DNA of 8,500 nt, taken from NCBI GenBank assembly GCA_027483005.1, contig JAIXVN010000593.1, positions 1 through 8,500 on the forward strand. The letters run 5' to 3'. The stretch's first letter is position 1. Every line of letters starts with the position of its first letter. The notes beneath the pieces are model-generated. The model had not been told where the DNA came from, did no database searches, and was given only the letters and a program-made list of their open reading frames with translations. Below, piece after piece: positions 1 to 6,728 of the stretch. This stretch comes from Verrucomicrobiaceae bacterium. GTDB taxonomy: Bacteria > Verrucomicrobiota > Verrucomicrobiia > Verrucomicrobiales > Akkermansiaceae. The position numbers and the translations under genes were made by a program.

Positions 1-94
1 AGAAGATATACTTCTGGATGAAGCCCGGATTGTGGTGGTGATCATCGTGATGATGATCGTCGTGGGCGTGATCGGTGTGGGCGTGAGCGCTCAT
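1..94 (-). CDS. N-terminus of probable aa3-type cytochrome c oxidase subunit I (CoxA/CtaD-like), partial
   Basis: From ATG at 94-92 the minus strand stays open to the window edge, giving 31 residues plus one base. The first 21 residues are dominated by His and Asp (MSAHAHTDHAHDDHHH and on, with HDDHHH occurring twice over an overlapping stretch). NPGFIQKYIF and a codon starting with T follow. This fits the start of subunit I of aa3-type oxidases, where an 'F(I/L)xKYIFSTDHK' segment precedes the first helix and where a His-rich leader is common in some phyla. In other ACIII gene clusters an aa3/caa3 oxidase often follows actF. Only 31 residues are visible, so the subunit type is an inference. 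It starts 27 nt after the second cytochrome. Confidence 0.65.
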   Translation of the reverse strand, partial: MSAHAHTDHAHDDHHHDDHHHNPGFIQKYIF

Positions 95-121
95 GCGAGT
101 TGGCAAAAGTTTGGTGGTTCC

Positions 122-892
122 TTACTTGGCCGCAGCCGGGGCGAGGGTGACCGGATCGACGAGGATGTTCGGATCGAGCGGGTCGCCCGGAAGGTTTTTC
201 TTGTGATCGGCTTCGAGTTCGACGGCATCGACCTGCTGGCCGGTCTTCGCACGCTTCCCGGAAATCTCCATGGCGGCCTTGGCCATGTCCACGGTCACGA
301 CATCACCGACCGTGTTTCCAAAGCCATTGCGGAGAAAGGTCATCACTCCCGCAAGGTCTTCAGGGCTCATTCCGCCACCCTGCGCCGGCATCCCGGCAGC
401 ACCGTAGGCCTTGCCCGTGCTGGTCGGGCCCTGCAGGCCGTTCAGAACGATCATCGCAAAGCGCTCGGTCTCACCCTTGACCCAGGCGGAGCCTGCAAGC
501 GAAGGATAGTTGGCTCCGTCACCCTGGCCACCCGGACCGTGGCACCCGCCGCACTTGGCGGAATAAATCTTTGCTCCCTTGGCGGAATAGGCAACAAGGG
601 CAATCTTGGCCTGTGGGCCCTCGTCCTTTTTGCCCGGCGCCGGCTTGCGGACATAGCCTTCGCGGAAACTGGTTCCGTAGGCGAACAGGCTGCCGCTGCT
701 GCCAAGCACACCACCGGCGATGATCAGCACCACGGCCAAGGCCAGGAAGAGCCAAAGTGAAACCGGCTGGGTTCCATCTTCTCCAAGCTTGTTCTCACGC
801 GCCGCCGCCGCCGCCTGGCGGGCGATGCGACCGTGTGTCTCGGTCACATTGATCGAGTCATCAAGATCGGGCTTCTGAATTGGATCGGACAT
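122..892 (-). CDS. Second membrane-anchored monohaem cytochrome c, CcoP-like position
   Basis: A 256-residue protein: polar, charged N-terminal segment (1-42, probably cytoplasmic), one transmembrane helix (about 44-64), a short linker, then a class-I cytochrome c domain with CGGCH at 114-118 and Met168 or Met175 in GMPAQGGGM as candidate distal ligand. The domain repeats the GLQG ... GKAY ... GGM ... FLRNGFGN pattern of the 259-aa cytochrome at 3987-3208. It continues after residue 190 with a 65-residue Lys/Asp/Pro-rich tail ending in DPVTLAPAAAK, which matches no domain I know. As the gene after the CcoO-like one it occupies the ccoP slot, but with one haem where CcoP has two. It is expected to pass electrons in the periplasm, probably to the oxidase subunit that begins 27 nt further on. 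Confidence 0.88.
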   Translation of the reverse strand: MSDPIQKPDLDDSINVTETHGRIARQAAAAARENKLGEDGTQPVSLWLFLALAVVLIIAGGVLGSSGSLFAYGTSFREGYVRKPAPGKKDEGPQAKIALVAYSAKGAKIYSAKCGGCHGPGGQGDGANYPSLAGSAWVKGETERFAMIVLNGLQGPTSTGKAYGAAGMPAQGGGMSPEDLAGVMTFLRNGFGNTVGDVVTVDMAKAAMEISGKRAKTGQQVDAVELEADHKKNLPGDPLDPNILVDPVTLAPAAAK

Positions 893-921
893 GTCGGACT
901 AAAGTAGCGTGTTGGAGAGTT

Positions 922-1629
922 TCAACCGTCGGCCTTCTTTTTAGCAGGCGCGAAATTCAAGGCTGCGGGGACCGCATCGTCCTTCTTCAGGGAGAGCAGG
1001 TAGGAGACGAGCGCCTTGGCATCGGAATTCGGGACGATCTCCCTGCCCTCAGCCACGTCGAACGGCAGCGCATCAGACGAGGGGTTGCCCTTGATCTCGC
1101 GCTCCTCGAACAGGAAACGGAAATCCGGGCAGTCCGACTTGCGACGCTCCACCGGACCACGCGGGCTGTAGAGATGCTTGTAGAGCCAGACTTCCGGGCT
1201 GCTGCCCTTGGCATAAATGGCCTCCACCCGACGTCCAAGATTGGAAAGATCGGGTCCCAGGCGGCTGACTCCGATCTGGGCGAATTTCTCACCTTCGAAA
1301 TCGTAGGCGTTCGTCTCGCGACGGGTGTCGAGGCCTTCGCCGTTGTCCTTCAGGCCGGCCCAATCCTCGCGATACAGGTCATTGCCCGCATAGGTCGGAC
1401 GGATGACCTGGGTGTGGCAGAGGTAGCAGCCATTCGCGGCATAGACTGCGGCTCCGTTCGCCACGCGCCCGGCACGCTTCGGGAAATAGAGGCCATCCTT
1501 GCCGTCGGCCGCCTCGGTAAGGACGATCGGCTCGAGGGCGCGCATCTTGAAGAACGGGTAAACAACCACCATTCCCCACGCGAGGGAGAAGCTGGCGAAG
1601 ATGCCCAGAAGGAAATTGCGGAAGCTCAT
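922..1629 (-). CDS. CcoO-like (FixO family) membrane-anchored monohaem cytochrome c
   Basis: A 235-residue protein with one N-terminal membrane helix (about 5-27) and a CcoO-type periplasmic haem domain. GCYLCHTQVIRP at 67-78 matches the CcoO hallmark 'GCYNCHSQMIRP', RLGPDLSNLG at 123-132 matches 'RTGPDLARVG', and KHLYSPRGPV at 151-160 matches 'HLYNPRDVV'. In CcoO the axial Met comes next in 'SNMPAY'; here the equivalent is SDCPDF, putting Cys167 (codon TGC) in its place. In cbb3 oxidase this subunit passes electrons from CcoP to CcoN. Here the CcoN-like partner lacks a catalytic centre, so the role must differ, perhaps electron transfer to another oxidase or a structural role. The C-terminus is Lys/Ala-rich. 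It ends TGA 29 nt before the next cytochrome. Confidence 0.9.
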   Translation of the reverse strand: MSFRNFLLGIFASFSLAWGMVVVYPFFKMRALEPIVLTEAADGKDGLYFPKRAGRVANGAAVYAANGCYLCHTQVIRPTYAGNDLYREDWAGLKDNGEGLDTRRETNAYDFEGEKFAQIGVSRLGPDLSNLGRRVEAIYAKGSSPEVWLYKHLYSPRGPVERRKSDCPDFRFLFEEREIKGNPSSDALPFDVAEGREIVPNSDAKALVSYLLSLKKDDAVPAALNFAPAKKKADG

Positions 1630-1637
1630 GGAGTGGA

Positions 1638-1649
1638 AATTTCGAAATT
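1638..1649. repeat. 12-bp perfect palindrome upstream of the CcoO-like gene
   Basis: AATTTCGAAATT is its own reverse complement and lies 8 nt before the ATG at 1629, within the 45-nt spacer after the CcoN-like gene. It is AT-rich in a GC-rich region. It could be an operator half-site pair or a chance result; its location inside a gene block, next to the start codon, argues against a promoter operator. Confidence 0.35.
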
Positions 1650-1674
1650 CAGGTTGTGGAATCCGAAACGGAGA

Positions 1675-3180
1675 TCAGTGGGCGGAGGCGGCTGCGGTTC
1701 CGGGACCCGCGTTGTCGATGTCCCCTTCCGGGCCGTGCGGACTGCTGTGATGCGAGTCAACCAGGAGGGTCGGATGGGAGGAGCGGCGACCGAGACGAAG
1801 CCACATCAAGGTCAGGTGCATGAAGAAGAAAACGTTGGAGAAAAGGATGAAACACCAGGCAAGCGTCGTCGCGATGGCATAGGGGGTCGCGCGGGCGGCC
1901 GCATTGTCCCAACCCTGGTCGAACTGCTCCTGGCCAATTCCCTGCTGAAGGCCACCAAACAGGGCAACCAGCGCCACGGTGACCACTCCGTAAACGGAAA
2001 GGAAGAAATGCATCTTGATCAGGCGGCGGGAAAGCCACTCGCGACGGGTGATGCGTGGCACGATGAAGTAAATCGCCCCAAACATCACCAGGCTGAAAAA
2101 GCCATAGAGACCGAGGATATCGAAACCATAGCCTGAGAGACTGAACTGGGTCAGCGGGAGCGTGCTGTTCGGAAGATTCAGGAAGACCGCCGCTCCGCCG
2201 AAAAGGGCGAGGCAGACGAGTCCCGCGAGAGTGAACCGCAGGGTCGGGCTGTGCGACACCGTTTCACCGGAACTCAAGGCCGTGGCGATCAGGTTGGCGG
2301 CCACGGTGAAGGCTGGGATGGCGATCAGCACCGTGGCGGCGGCACCGAGATAGGGAGGGAAGTAGGGAATGGGAGCTCCGGTGAGTTTCTGCATCCCAGT
2401 CCATGGCGCGATGATCGCCAGCGACCAGAACCCGATCTGGGCGAGCGTGTAGCTGTAGATCGGCTTGCCGGTCACCTTCGGCACGAGGTAAAACGCGGTT
2501 CCGATGCCCACTGGAAGGAAGAAGAGCAGCAGGATGGCGGATCTGAACCAGGCGTTGATCCCGGCGGCCATCACTGGATGGCCGCTCATGCAGTGGAGAA
2601 GAACGTTGGCCGTGAGATAGACCCATGGGAACCAGATCACCGAAGCCACCAGGAACCACTGCGAGATATAAGTATGGCCACTGGGCCGGACGCGGAACTG
2701 CACCAACGACCAGATCACGATGGCCGTGTAGCTGATCAGCAGCACCGGCCACGCGAAGAAGGGAAACTCCATCCATGGCATGCCGGTGCCATGACCGGAG
2801 AGAATGCCCAGGATGCCAAGCGAGACACCGAGATTCCAGATGTGACCCGCGGTCAGGATCGTTCCGGCAGCCCGGCATTCCTGACGGGAAAGGCGGGACA
2901 TCAGCCAGATGATGACTCCAAAAGCGGCTTGGGCACCCCATCCGTAGATCAGCGCGTTGATGTGGGCTGGAAACACCCGGCCATAGGTCAGCCATGCGCA
3001 GCCGGAAAGAAAGTCGGGGCTATGGTTCTTGGCCGAGGCAATGACTCCGAGCACGATGGAAACCGCAAGCCAGGCGGCGCCGCTGGTGAAGAAGAACATC
3101 ACCGGATGGCGCAGCGAGCGGTCGATCGAGGCACGCACAATCGCGTCCTTTTCCGGGCTGTTGGAAGTGTCTTGGGACAT
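1675..3180 (-). CDS. CcoN-like haem-copper oxidase subunit I homologue lacking the active-site ligands
   Basis: A 501-residue protein with about twelve transmembrane helices, the size and topology of CcoN (cbb3 oxidase subunit I). Homology is clear: YGRVFPAHINALI at 66-78 matches the helix-II segment 'GRLRPLHTNAVI', HTYISQWF at 169-176 matches 'HIYVSNWF', and YLVPKVTGKPIYSYTLAQIG at 231-250 matches 'YFVPKQAERPVYSY'. His73, a low-spin haem ligand, is kept. By my hand alignment the other key residues are gone: the helix-VI CuB His is Ser214 (or Arg213), the cross-linked Tyr is Ala258, the CuB His-His pair is Gln264-Lys265, and the helix-X His-x-His is Phe353-x-Ile355. O2 reduction in the usual way therefore seems impossible. 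The C-terminal tail (468-501) is His/Ser/Gly-rich. It is 45 nt upstream of its CcoO-like partner. Automatic annotation will probably say cbb3 oxidase subunit I. Confidence 0.88.
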   Translation of the reverse strand: MSQDTSNSPEKDAIVRASIDRSLRHPVMFFFTSGAAWLAVSIVLGVIASAKNHSPDFLSGCAWLTYGRVFPAHINALIYGWGAQAAFGVIIWLMSRLSRQECRAAGTILTAGHIWNLGVSLGILGILSGHGTGMPWMEFPFFAWPVLLISYTAIVIWSLVQFRVRPSGHTYISQWFLVASVIWFPWVYLTANVLLHCMSGHPVMAAGINAWFRSAILLLFFLPVGIGTAFYLVPKVTGKPIYSYTLAQIGFWSLAIIAPWTGMQKLTGAPIPYFPPYLGAAATVLIAIPAFTVAANLIATALSSGETVSHSPTLRFTLAGLVCLALFGGAAVFLNLPNSTLPLTQFSLSGYGFDILGLYGFFSLVMFGAIYFIVPRITRREWLSRRLIKMHFFLSVYGVVTVALVALFGGLQQGIGQEQFDQGWDNAAARATPYAIATTLAWCFILFSNVFFFMHLTLMWLRLGRRSSHPTLLVDSHHSSPHGPEGDIDNAGPGTAAASAH

Positions 3181-3207
3181 CGTGAAAATGGTTCGAAAGG
3201 AAACGCG

Positions 3208-3987
3208 TCAGGGCTTCTTGAGTTCAGCGGCGGTGACCTGCGGCTTGCCAACTTCACCGCGCAGGGCGGCAACCTGCTCGGGAGTCACGGCGGAAGCCTT
3301 GTTGCCGAAGCTGTTGCGGACGTAGGTGAGGACCGCTGCGATCGTGGCATCATCCTGATAAGCCATGGCGGCCATGCCACCGGGGACATTGTATTCCTTG
3401 CCCTTGACCTTGATGGCCCCCTGCAGGCCACGAAGTTGCATGAGGATCAGGTTGGAGACCGGACCGGCCACCCATTCGGAACCCGCGAGAGGAGGACCGA
3501 CGGTTCCCTCACCGTTCTGACCATGGCAAGCTGAACAAATCAGGAAGGCAGCCTTGCCTTTCTCCATCACGGCAGGGTCGATTGGAGCGTCGGCAGCAGG
3601 AGCCTTGTCGATGGCCGTGGTGTCCGCTGCCGGGGCAGCTTCAAGCTTCTTCGAAGTCGCGGATCCAGGCACCACCTGCTCCGGCTTCTCGACCGCCACC
3701 GGCTTGGCGGCGGCGAGCTGCTTGCCGACCAGCTCGAACACATCATGCGGCGGAACCTGAACCTTCTTGCCTGGCTCGATCTCCTTGTAAACGAGGCCGG
3801 CGTCCTGGGAGGCATCCACCTTGGTCTTCGTCTCGTAGCGCTTCGCGGCGGCGGCGTCTTCGAGGGTCGAGGTCTGGTCACGGCCCGCCCAGAAAATGAG
3901 CAACAGCACCGTGAAGATGAGAAAGCTGCCGATTCCCCAGATGAAGGCGGAGAAGCGGGTCAGGGGATTGTCGCGTGAAGAGGACAT
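3208..3987 (-). CDS. Membrane-anchored monohaem cytochrome c, CcoP-like position, with long Ala/Pro linker
   Basis: This 259-residue protein has one transmembrane helix (about 12-33), then a long low-complexity region rich in Ala, Pro, Lys and Glu (about 92-137) that probably acts as a flexible tether. A single class-I cytochrome c domain follows, with CSACH at 151-155 and Met205 or Met208 in GGMAAMAY as candidate distal ligand. The domain shares the layout GLQG...GKEY...GGM...VLTYVRNSFGN with the 256-aa cytochrome at 892-122, so the two are paralogues. It is expected to carry electrons between ACIII and an oxidase in the periplasm. It lies 36 nt after actF and 27 nt before the CcoN-like gene. 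A CcoP assignment is unlikely because there is only one haem site, whereas CcoP normally has two. Confidence 0.88.
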   Translation of the reverse strand: MSSSRDNPLTRFSAFIWGIGSFLIFTVLLLIFWAGRDQTSTLEDAAAAKRYETKTKVDASQDAGLVYKEIEPGKKVQVPPHDVFELVGKQLAAAKPVAVEKPEQVVPGSATSKKLEAAPAADTTAIDKAPAADAPIDPAVMEKGKAAFLICSACHGQNGEGTVGPPLAGSEWVAGPVSNLILMQLRGLQGAIKVKGKEYNVPGGMAAMAYQDDATIAAVLTYVRNSFGNKASAVTPEQVAALRGEVGKPQVTAAELKKP

Positions 3988-4023
3988 CAGTGCAAAAGGT
4001 CGAGGTTCCGGATGCCGGTCGGA

Positions 4024-5334
4024 TCAGTTGGAAATGTTGGCGGATTCGAGGATGCGGGGATCGCGGTGCGGGTAGAGCGCGTGCTGGCCGAGAGCCCGGA
4101 GATAGAAGAACAGGAAACCGGCCCCGATGGTCACGAAGGCGAGGATGTCGCCCCAGAAGGCTCCGTCGATTGAGGGGGTGATTTCTCCGAAAACCGTGTG
4201 GTTGATGTTGCCAAGCGAGATCCCGCGCTCGGGGATGGTGATGAGGTAGTGATCGAGCACGTGCATCACCAGGGTGTAAACCGCCATGACGGCGAGGGTC
4301 TTGGGGTTCCGCTTCAGCCAGGCCTGGAGGAGGATGACGAAGGGAATCACGAAGTGACCGAAGACCAGGGCAATCATGCCGGTGTTCCACCCGTCGGTGT
4401 TGCGGATGAGGAAGTACTTCGTCTCCTCGGTGATGTCCGCATACCAGATGAGGAAATACTGGGAGAAGGAAACGTAGGCCCAGAAGATCGTGAAGGCCAG
4501 CATCAGCTTGCCCATGATGTGGAAATGCTCGGGCCCGACGACATTCTTGAGGTAGCCCTGACTCTTCAACCAGGCGGCGGTCAGAACGATCACGGCCATC
4601 GAGTTCAGGGCGGCACCGGCGAAGAGATAGACACCCCACATCGTGGAGAACCAGGTGTAATCCTGACCCATCAACCAGTCGAAGCCGGCGAAGGTGATCG
4701 TGCAGGCGAAGATGATGAGCGTTCCGGTTGAGCGCGAGCGGGCGCTGAAAAGCCGGCGGGTTCCAGGATTGGGATCGGTATCCTGCCCCGTGGAGAGCTT
4801 GCGGAGGTGGTTGATGACCAGTCCCATGCAGATGAAATAGGCAAAGAACCTGACATACCACCAGAAGATGTTCATGTAGAAGAACTTGTGCGCAAGTAAC
4901 GGATTGTGATCCTCCAGATACTTGTGGATGTCGCCGGTGGCCTCGCGATGGATGGTCATCCATTCAAAGAGATACTTCTGAACCCCGGGGAAGAGCAGCG
5001 GAATGGCGAAGATGAACAGCCACGGGAACACTGAGCCGAGGTTCTCGAAAATCCGCCGCACCGACGTTCCCCAACTGGAGTTCGAGACGTTGTGCAGCAG
5101 CGTCCAGAAGCAACCGCCGATCGCGAGGGTGAAGAAGAAGAAGAGCGCGAAGACCCAGGAGTAGGAATACCAGCCCTGGTATTTCTCCGGTCCGAAGAAC
5201 AGGAGCCAGACGCTGATCAGGGAGCCGATTCCGGCCACGCCGAGGGCAAGCGATTTGACCCTCGAAACTTTCGAGGGATCGAGGTGCTCGCCGTTGGCGG
5301 GAATGTCGGCGGAGGTGACGTGGTGGTGAGCCAT
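4024..5334 (-). CDS. actF: ActF, second NrfD-like membrane subunit of alternative complex III
   Basis: A 436-residue, roughly ten-helix membrane protein, close to the usual ActF size. Signatures seen are FDWLMGQDYTWFSTMWGVYL at 218-237, GKLMLAFTIFWAYVSFSQYF at 275-294 followed by IWYADITEET, and the terminal DPRILES at 425-431 that closes many ActF proteins. ActF is a paralogue of ActC. In the structures it lacks the complete quinol site of ActC and is thought to supply a second proton pathway or scaffold. The start ATG at 5334 gives a His-rich beginning MAHHHVTSAD. It lies 19 nt after actE, and the mRNA between them holds CCUCCUUUCCC, the opposite of a Shine-Dalgarno. It is the last ACIII gene before the cytochrome/CcoN-like cassette. 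Confidence 0.95.
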   Translation of the reverse strand: MAHHHVTSADIPANGEHLDPSKVSRVKSLALGVAGIGSLISVWLLFFGPEKYQGWYSYSWVFALFFFFTLAIGGCFWTLLHNVSNSSWGTSVRRIFENLGSVFPWLFIFAIPLLFPGVQKYLFEWMTIHREATGDIHKYLEDHNPLLAHKFFYMNIFWWYVRFFAYFICMGLVINHLRKLSTGQDTDPNPGTRRLFSARSRSTGTLIIFACTITFAGFDWLMGQDYTWFSTMWGVYLFAGAALNSMAVIVLTAAWLKSQGYLKNVVGPEHFHIMGKLMLAFTIFWAYVSFSQYFLIWYADITEETKYFLIRNTDGWNTGMIALVFGHFVIPFVILLQAWLKRNPKTLAVMAVYTLVMHVLDHYLITIPERGISLGNINHTVFGEITPSIDGAFWGDILAFVTIGAGFLFFYLRALGQHALYPHRDPRILESANISN

Positions 5335-5352
5335 TTCTGTCGGGAAAGGAGG

Positions 5353-6048
5353 TTAGTGCGCGCTGGATTGGTTCTTGATTCCCGCATCGAAGGCCGCTTT
5401 CACGGCATCATACGGGGCTTCCTTGGCGACCTGAATCGCGCGGACATAGGCGATGATGGCCCAGCGATCGCGGACAGGAATATTGTAGGCGTAGCCGCTC
5501 ATGTTGCCCTTGCCTTTGGAAATGGTTTCGAAAAGACGACCGTTGGGATAGGTTTCGTCCTTGAAGGTCGGAAGGGTGAGGTTCGCGATCCCAGGAACGC
5601 CATACTGGCTGGTGATGCCGGCCCCGTTGCCTGACTTGCCATGGCAAGGAGCGCAGTAGATTCCATAACGTTCTTCGCCGCGACGCAGCAGGGCCGGGGC
5701 ATTCTCGGCGGTGAGTGCCAGTTCCTCAGGCATGCCGCTGCCGAAGTAATCGCCAACGTGGCCGGTGAAGTAGTAGCCGGTGCCACCACCGAATTCGGCT
5801 TCCGGAATGCCTCCCAGGATGGTCTTGCCTTCCTCATCGAAACCACGTGGCTGGGTCTCGGTGACCGGCTTGCGGGAGCCAATGCCGTCCGCGAAGAACG
5901 GATCGTTCTTCTGGGCCTTGAGCTTGTCCTGTTCCTTCATGTCCGGAAAGATCCGGAGAGGAGGTTGCGTGAACTTCTGGCCGCGGAATCCGAAGATTCC
6001 GACCACAAGAACCGCGATGATCGCGTAGGCGAGGAAGAAGTAGCGCAT
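5353..6048 (-). CDS. actE: ActE, membrane-anchored monohaem cytochrome c subunit of alternative complex III
   Basis: A 231-residue protein with an N-terminal hydrophobic helix (about 3-21) and then a periplasmic domain. The haem c motif CAPCH is at 132-136, and Met183 in KGKGNMSGYAY is the likely distal ligand. The region after the anchor (PPLRIFPDMKEQ at 29-40, then a linker with GSRKPVTETQPRGF at 57-70) is characteristic of ActE. ActE accepts electrons from the ActB/ActA side and can hand them to a downstream cytochrome or oxidase. Many ActE proteins are lipoproteins. Here I see no lipobox Cys near the N-terminus, so the uncleaved helix probably anchors it. It ends TAA 19 nt before actF. 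Confidence 0.93.
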   Translation of the reverse strand: MRYFFLAYAIIAVLVVGIFGFRGQKFTQPPLRIFPDMKEQDKLKAQKNDPFFADGIGSRKPVTETQPRGFDEEGKTILGGIPEAEFGGGTGYYFTGHVGDYFGSGMPEELALTAENAPALLRRGEERYGIYCAPCHGKSGNGAGITSQYGVPGIANLTLPTFKDETYPNGRLFETISKGKGNMSGYAYNIPVRDRWAIIAYVRAIQVAKEAPYDAVKAAFDAGIKNQSSAH

Positions 6049-6052
6049 CAGG

Positions 6053-6092
6053 GAAGAGTGTTCAGTTTGAAGTGTTCAGGGTTCAGCGGCTG
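6053..6092 (-). repeat. Heptad repeat tract between actD and actE
   Basis: The 46-nt spacer reads on the minus strand as consecutive units CGCTGAA, CCCTGAA, CACTTCAA and ACTGAAC, sharing the NNCTGAA core seen after actC. It then runs into a pyrimidine stretch CTCTTCCC just before the actE ATG. It leaves almost no room for anything else in the spacer. The degenerate units suggest an old or fast-diverging low-complexity repeat rather than a protein binding site. Confidence 0.55.
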
Positions 6093-6094
6093 AA

Positions 6095-6691
6095 TCAGGA
6101 ATCCTCTTCTTCAACGAGTTCAATGCTCGTTCCGCCGATCCCTTCGAGGAAGCTGCGGGTGGCTTCCGGGCTGAATTTCGCGTCGCGGGCCTCGACGGCG
6201 ATGAAGAATCCATCGTCGGTGGCGCGGTGGAACTGGTTGCTGGCGAAGAGAGGATGGTTGAGGCGCGGCAGCTTCATCAGGGCCAGCAGTCCGAACAGAA
6301 CCGTGAATCCGGAGAAGAGAATCGTCAGCTCGAACATGATCGGGAAGAAGGCCGGCACCGTGAAGATGTTGGTCGGCTTCGCCTGAACGATGGTCGGATA
6401 GGTCTCGATGGCCTTGGCCAGACCGGGAACCCAGCTCCAGACATTGGTCTGGGTGGCGGAGGCCAGGAAAAACCCGGTGAACGTCCCGGTCATGCCGCCG
6501 AAAAAGACGAACCATGGAAGGATCGAACGCTTCATGCCCATCGCGCCATCGAGGCCGTGAATGGGATATGGGGAGTAACAATCCCACTTCTTGAAGCCGG
6601 CGTCGCGAACCTTCTCCGCCGCCTTGTAGAGGGAGGAGGCGCTCTTGAACTCGGCAAGGTAGCCGTAAACGCGTTTGCGGGTGGTGCTCAC
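6095..6691 (-). CDS. actD: ActD, small membrane subunit of alternative complex III (DUF3341 family)
   Basis: A 198-residue protein with an N-terminal soluble part, two transmembrane helices (about 57-79 and 113-138) and a soluble acidic C-terminus ending EEEDS. The family signature around residues 37-56 is present: DCYSPYPIHGLDGAMG followed by MKRS. FFPIMFELTILFSG at the second helix and FFIAVEA near 162 are also typical. ActD lies against ActC and ActF in known ACIII structures and has no cofactor; its role is taken to be structural. The start is GTG (6691-6689), giving a product beginning MSTTRKRVYG; no better in-frame ATG exists upstream. It sits between actC (31 nt away) and actE (46 nt away). 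Confidence 0.93.
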   Translation of the reverse strand: MSTTRKRVYGYLAEFKSASSLYKAAEKVRDAGFKKWDCYSPYPIHGLDGAMGMKRSILPWFVFFGGMTGTFTGFFLASATQTNVWSWVPGLAKAIETYPTIVQAKPTNIFTVPAFFPIMFELTILFSGFTVLFGLLALMKLPRLNHPLFASNQFHRATDDGFFIAVEARDAKFSPEATRSFLEGIGGTSIELVEEEDS

Positions 6692-6692
6692 G

Positions 6693-6728
6693 GAAAAGTT
6701 TTCGGTTTCAGGTTTTCAGTTTTCAGTG
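6693..6728 (-). repeat. Heptad repeat tract between actC and actD
   Basis: On the minus strand, four tandem, slightly degenerate units read CACTGAA, AACTGAA, AACCTGAA and ACCGAAAA. The tract begins inside the last codons of actC, so the actC TGA is itself part of a unit, and runs to just before the GTG start of actD. The unit NNCTGAA recurs in the actD-actE spacer. It has no hairpin and no coding role beyond supplying the stop codon. Confidence 0.6.

Noticed and set aside
32..75. GAT/CAC-rich stretch near the left edge as a tandem DNA repeat
   Set aside because: It is the coding sequence of the His/Asp-rich leader in frame with NPGFIQKYIF, so the repetition follows from the amino acid composition.
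1675..3180. Functional cbb3-type oxidase (ccoN/ccoO/ccoP operon)
   Set aside because: The CcoN-like protein lacks the CuB ligands, active-site Tyr and helix-X haem ligands, the CcoO-like protein has Cys for Met, and no dihaem CcoP is present, so the standard label does not fit.
1675..3180. Nitric oxide reductase subunit B (NorB)-like identity for the CcoN-like protein
   Set aside because: NorB also needs three FeB histidines and three haem-ligand histidines at equivalent places, which are missing, and the conserved stretches resemble CcoN more closely.
2251..3534. 427-codon open frame on the plus strand, and a 418-codon one at 880-2136
   Set aside because: Both run antisense across two genes and their spacers, and give Arg/Gly/His/Glu-rich translations without hydrophobic cores or motifs. 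They are shadows of the CcoN-like and CcoO-like genes.
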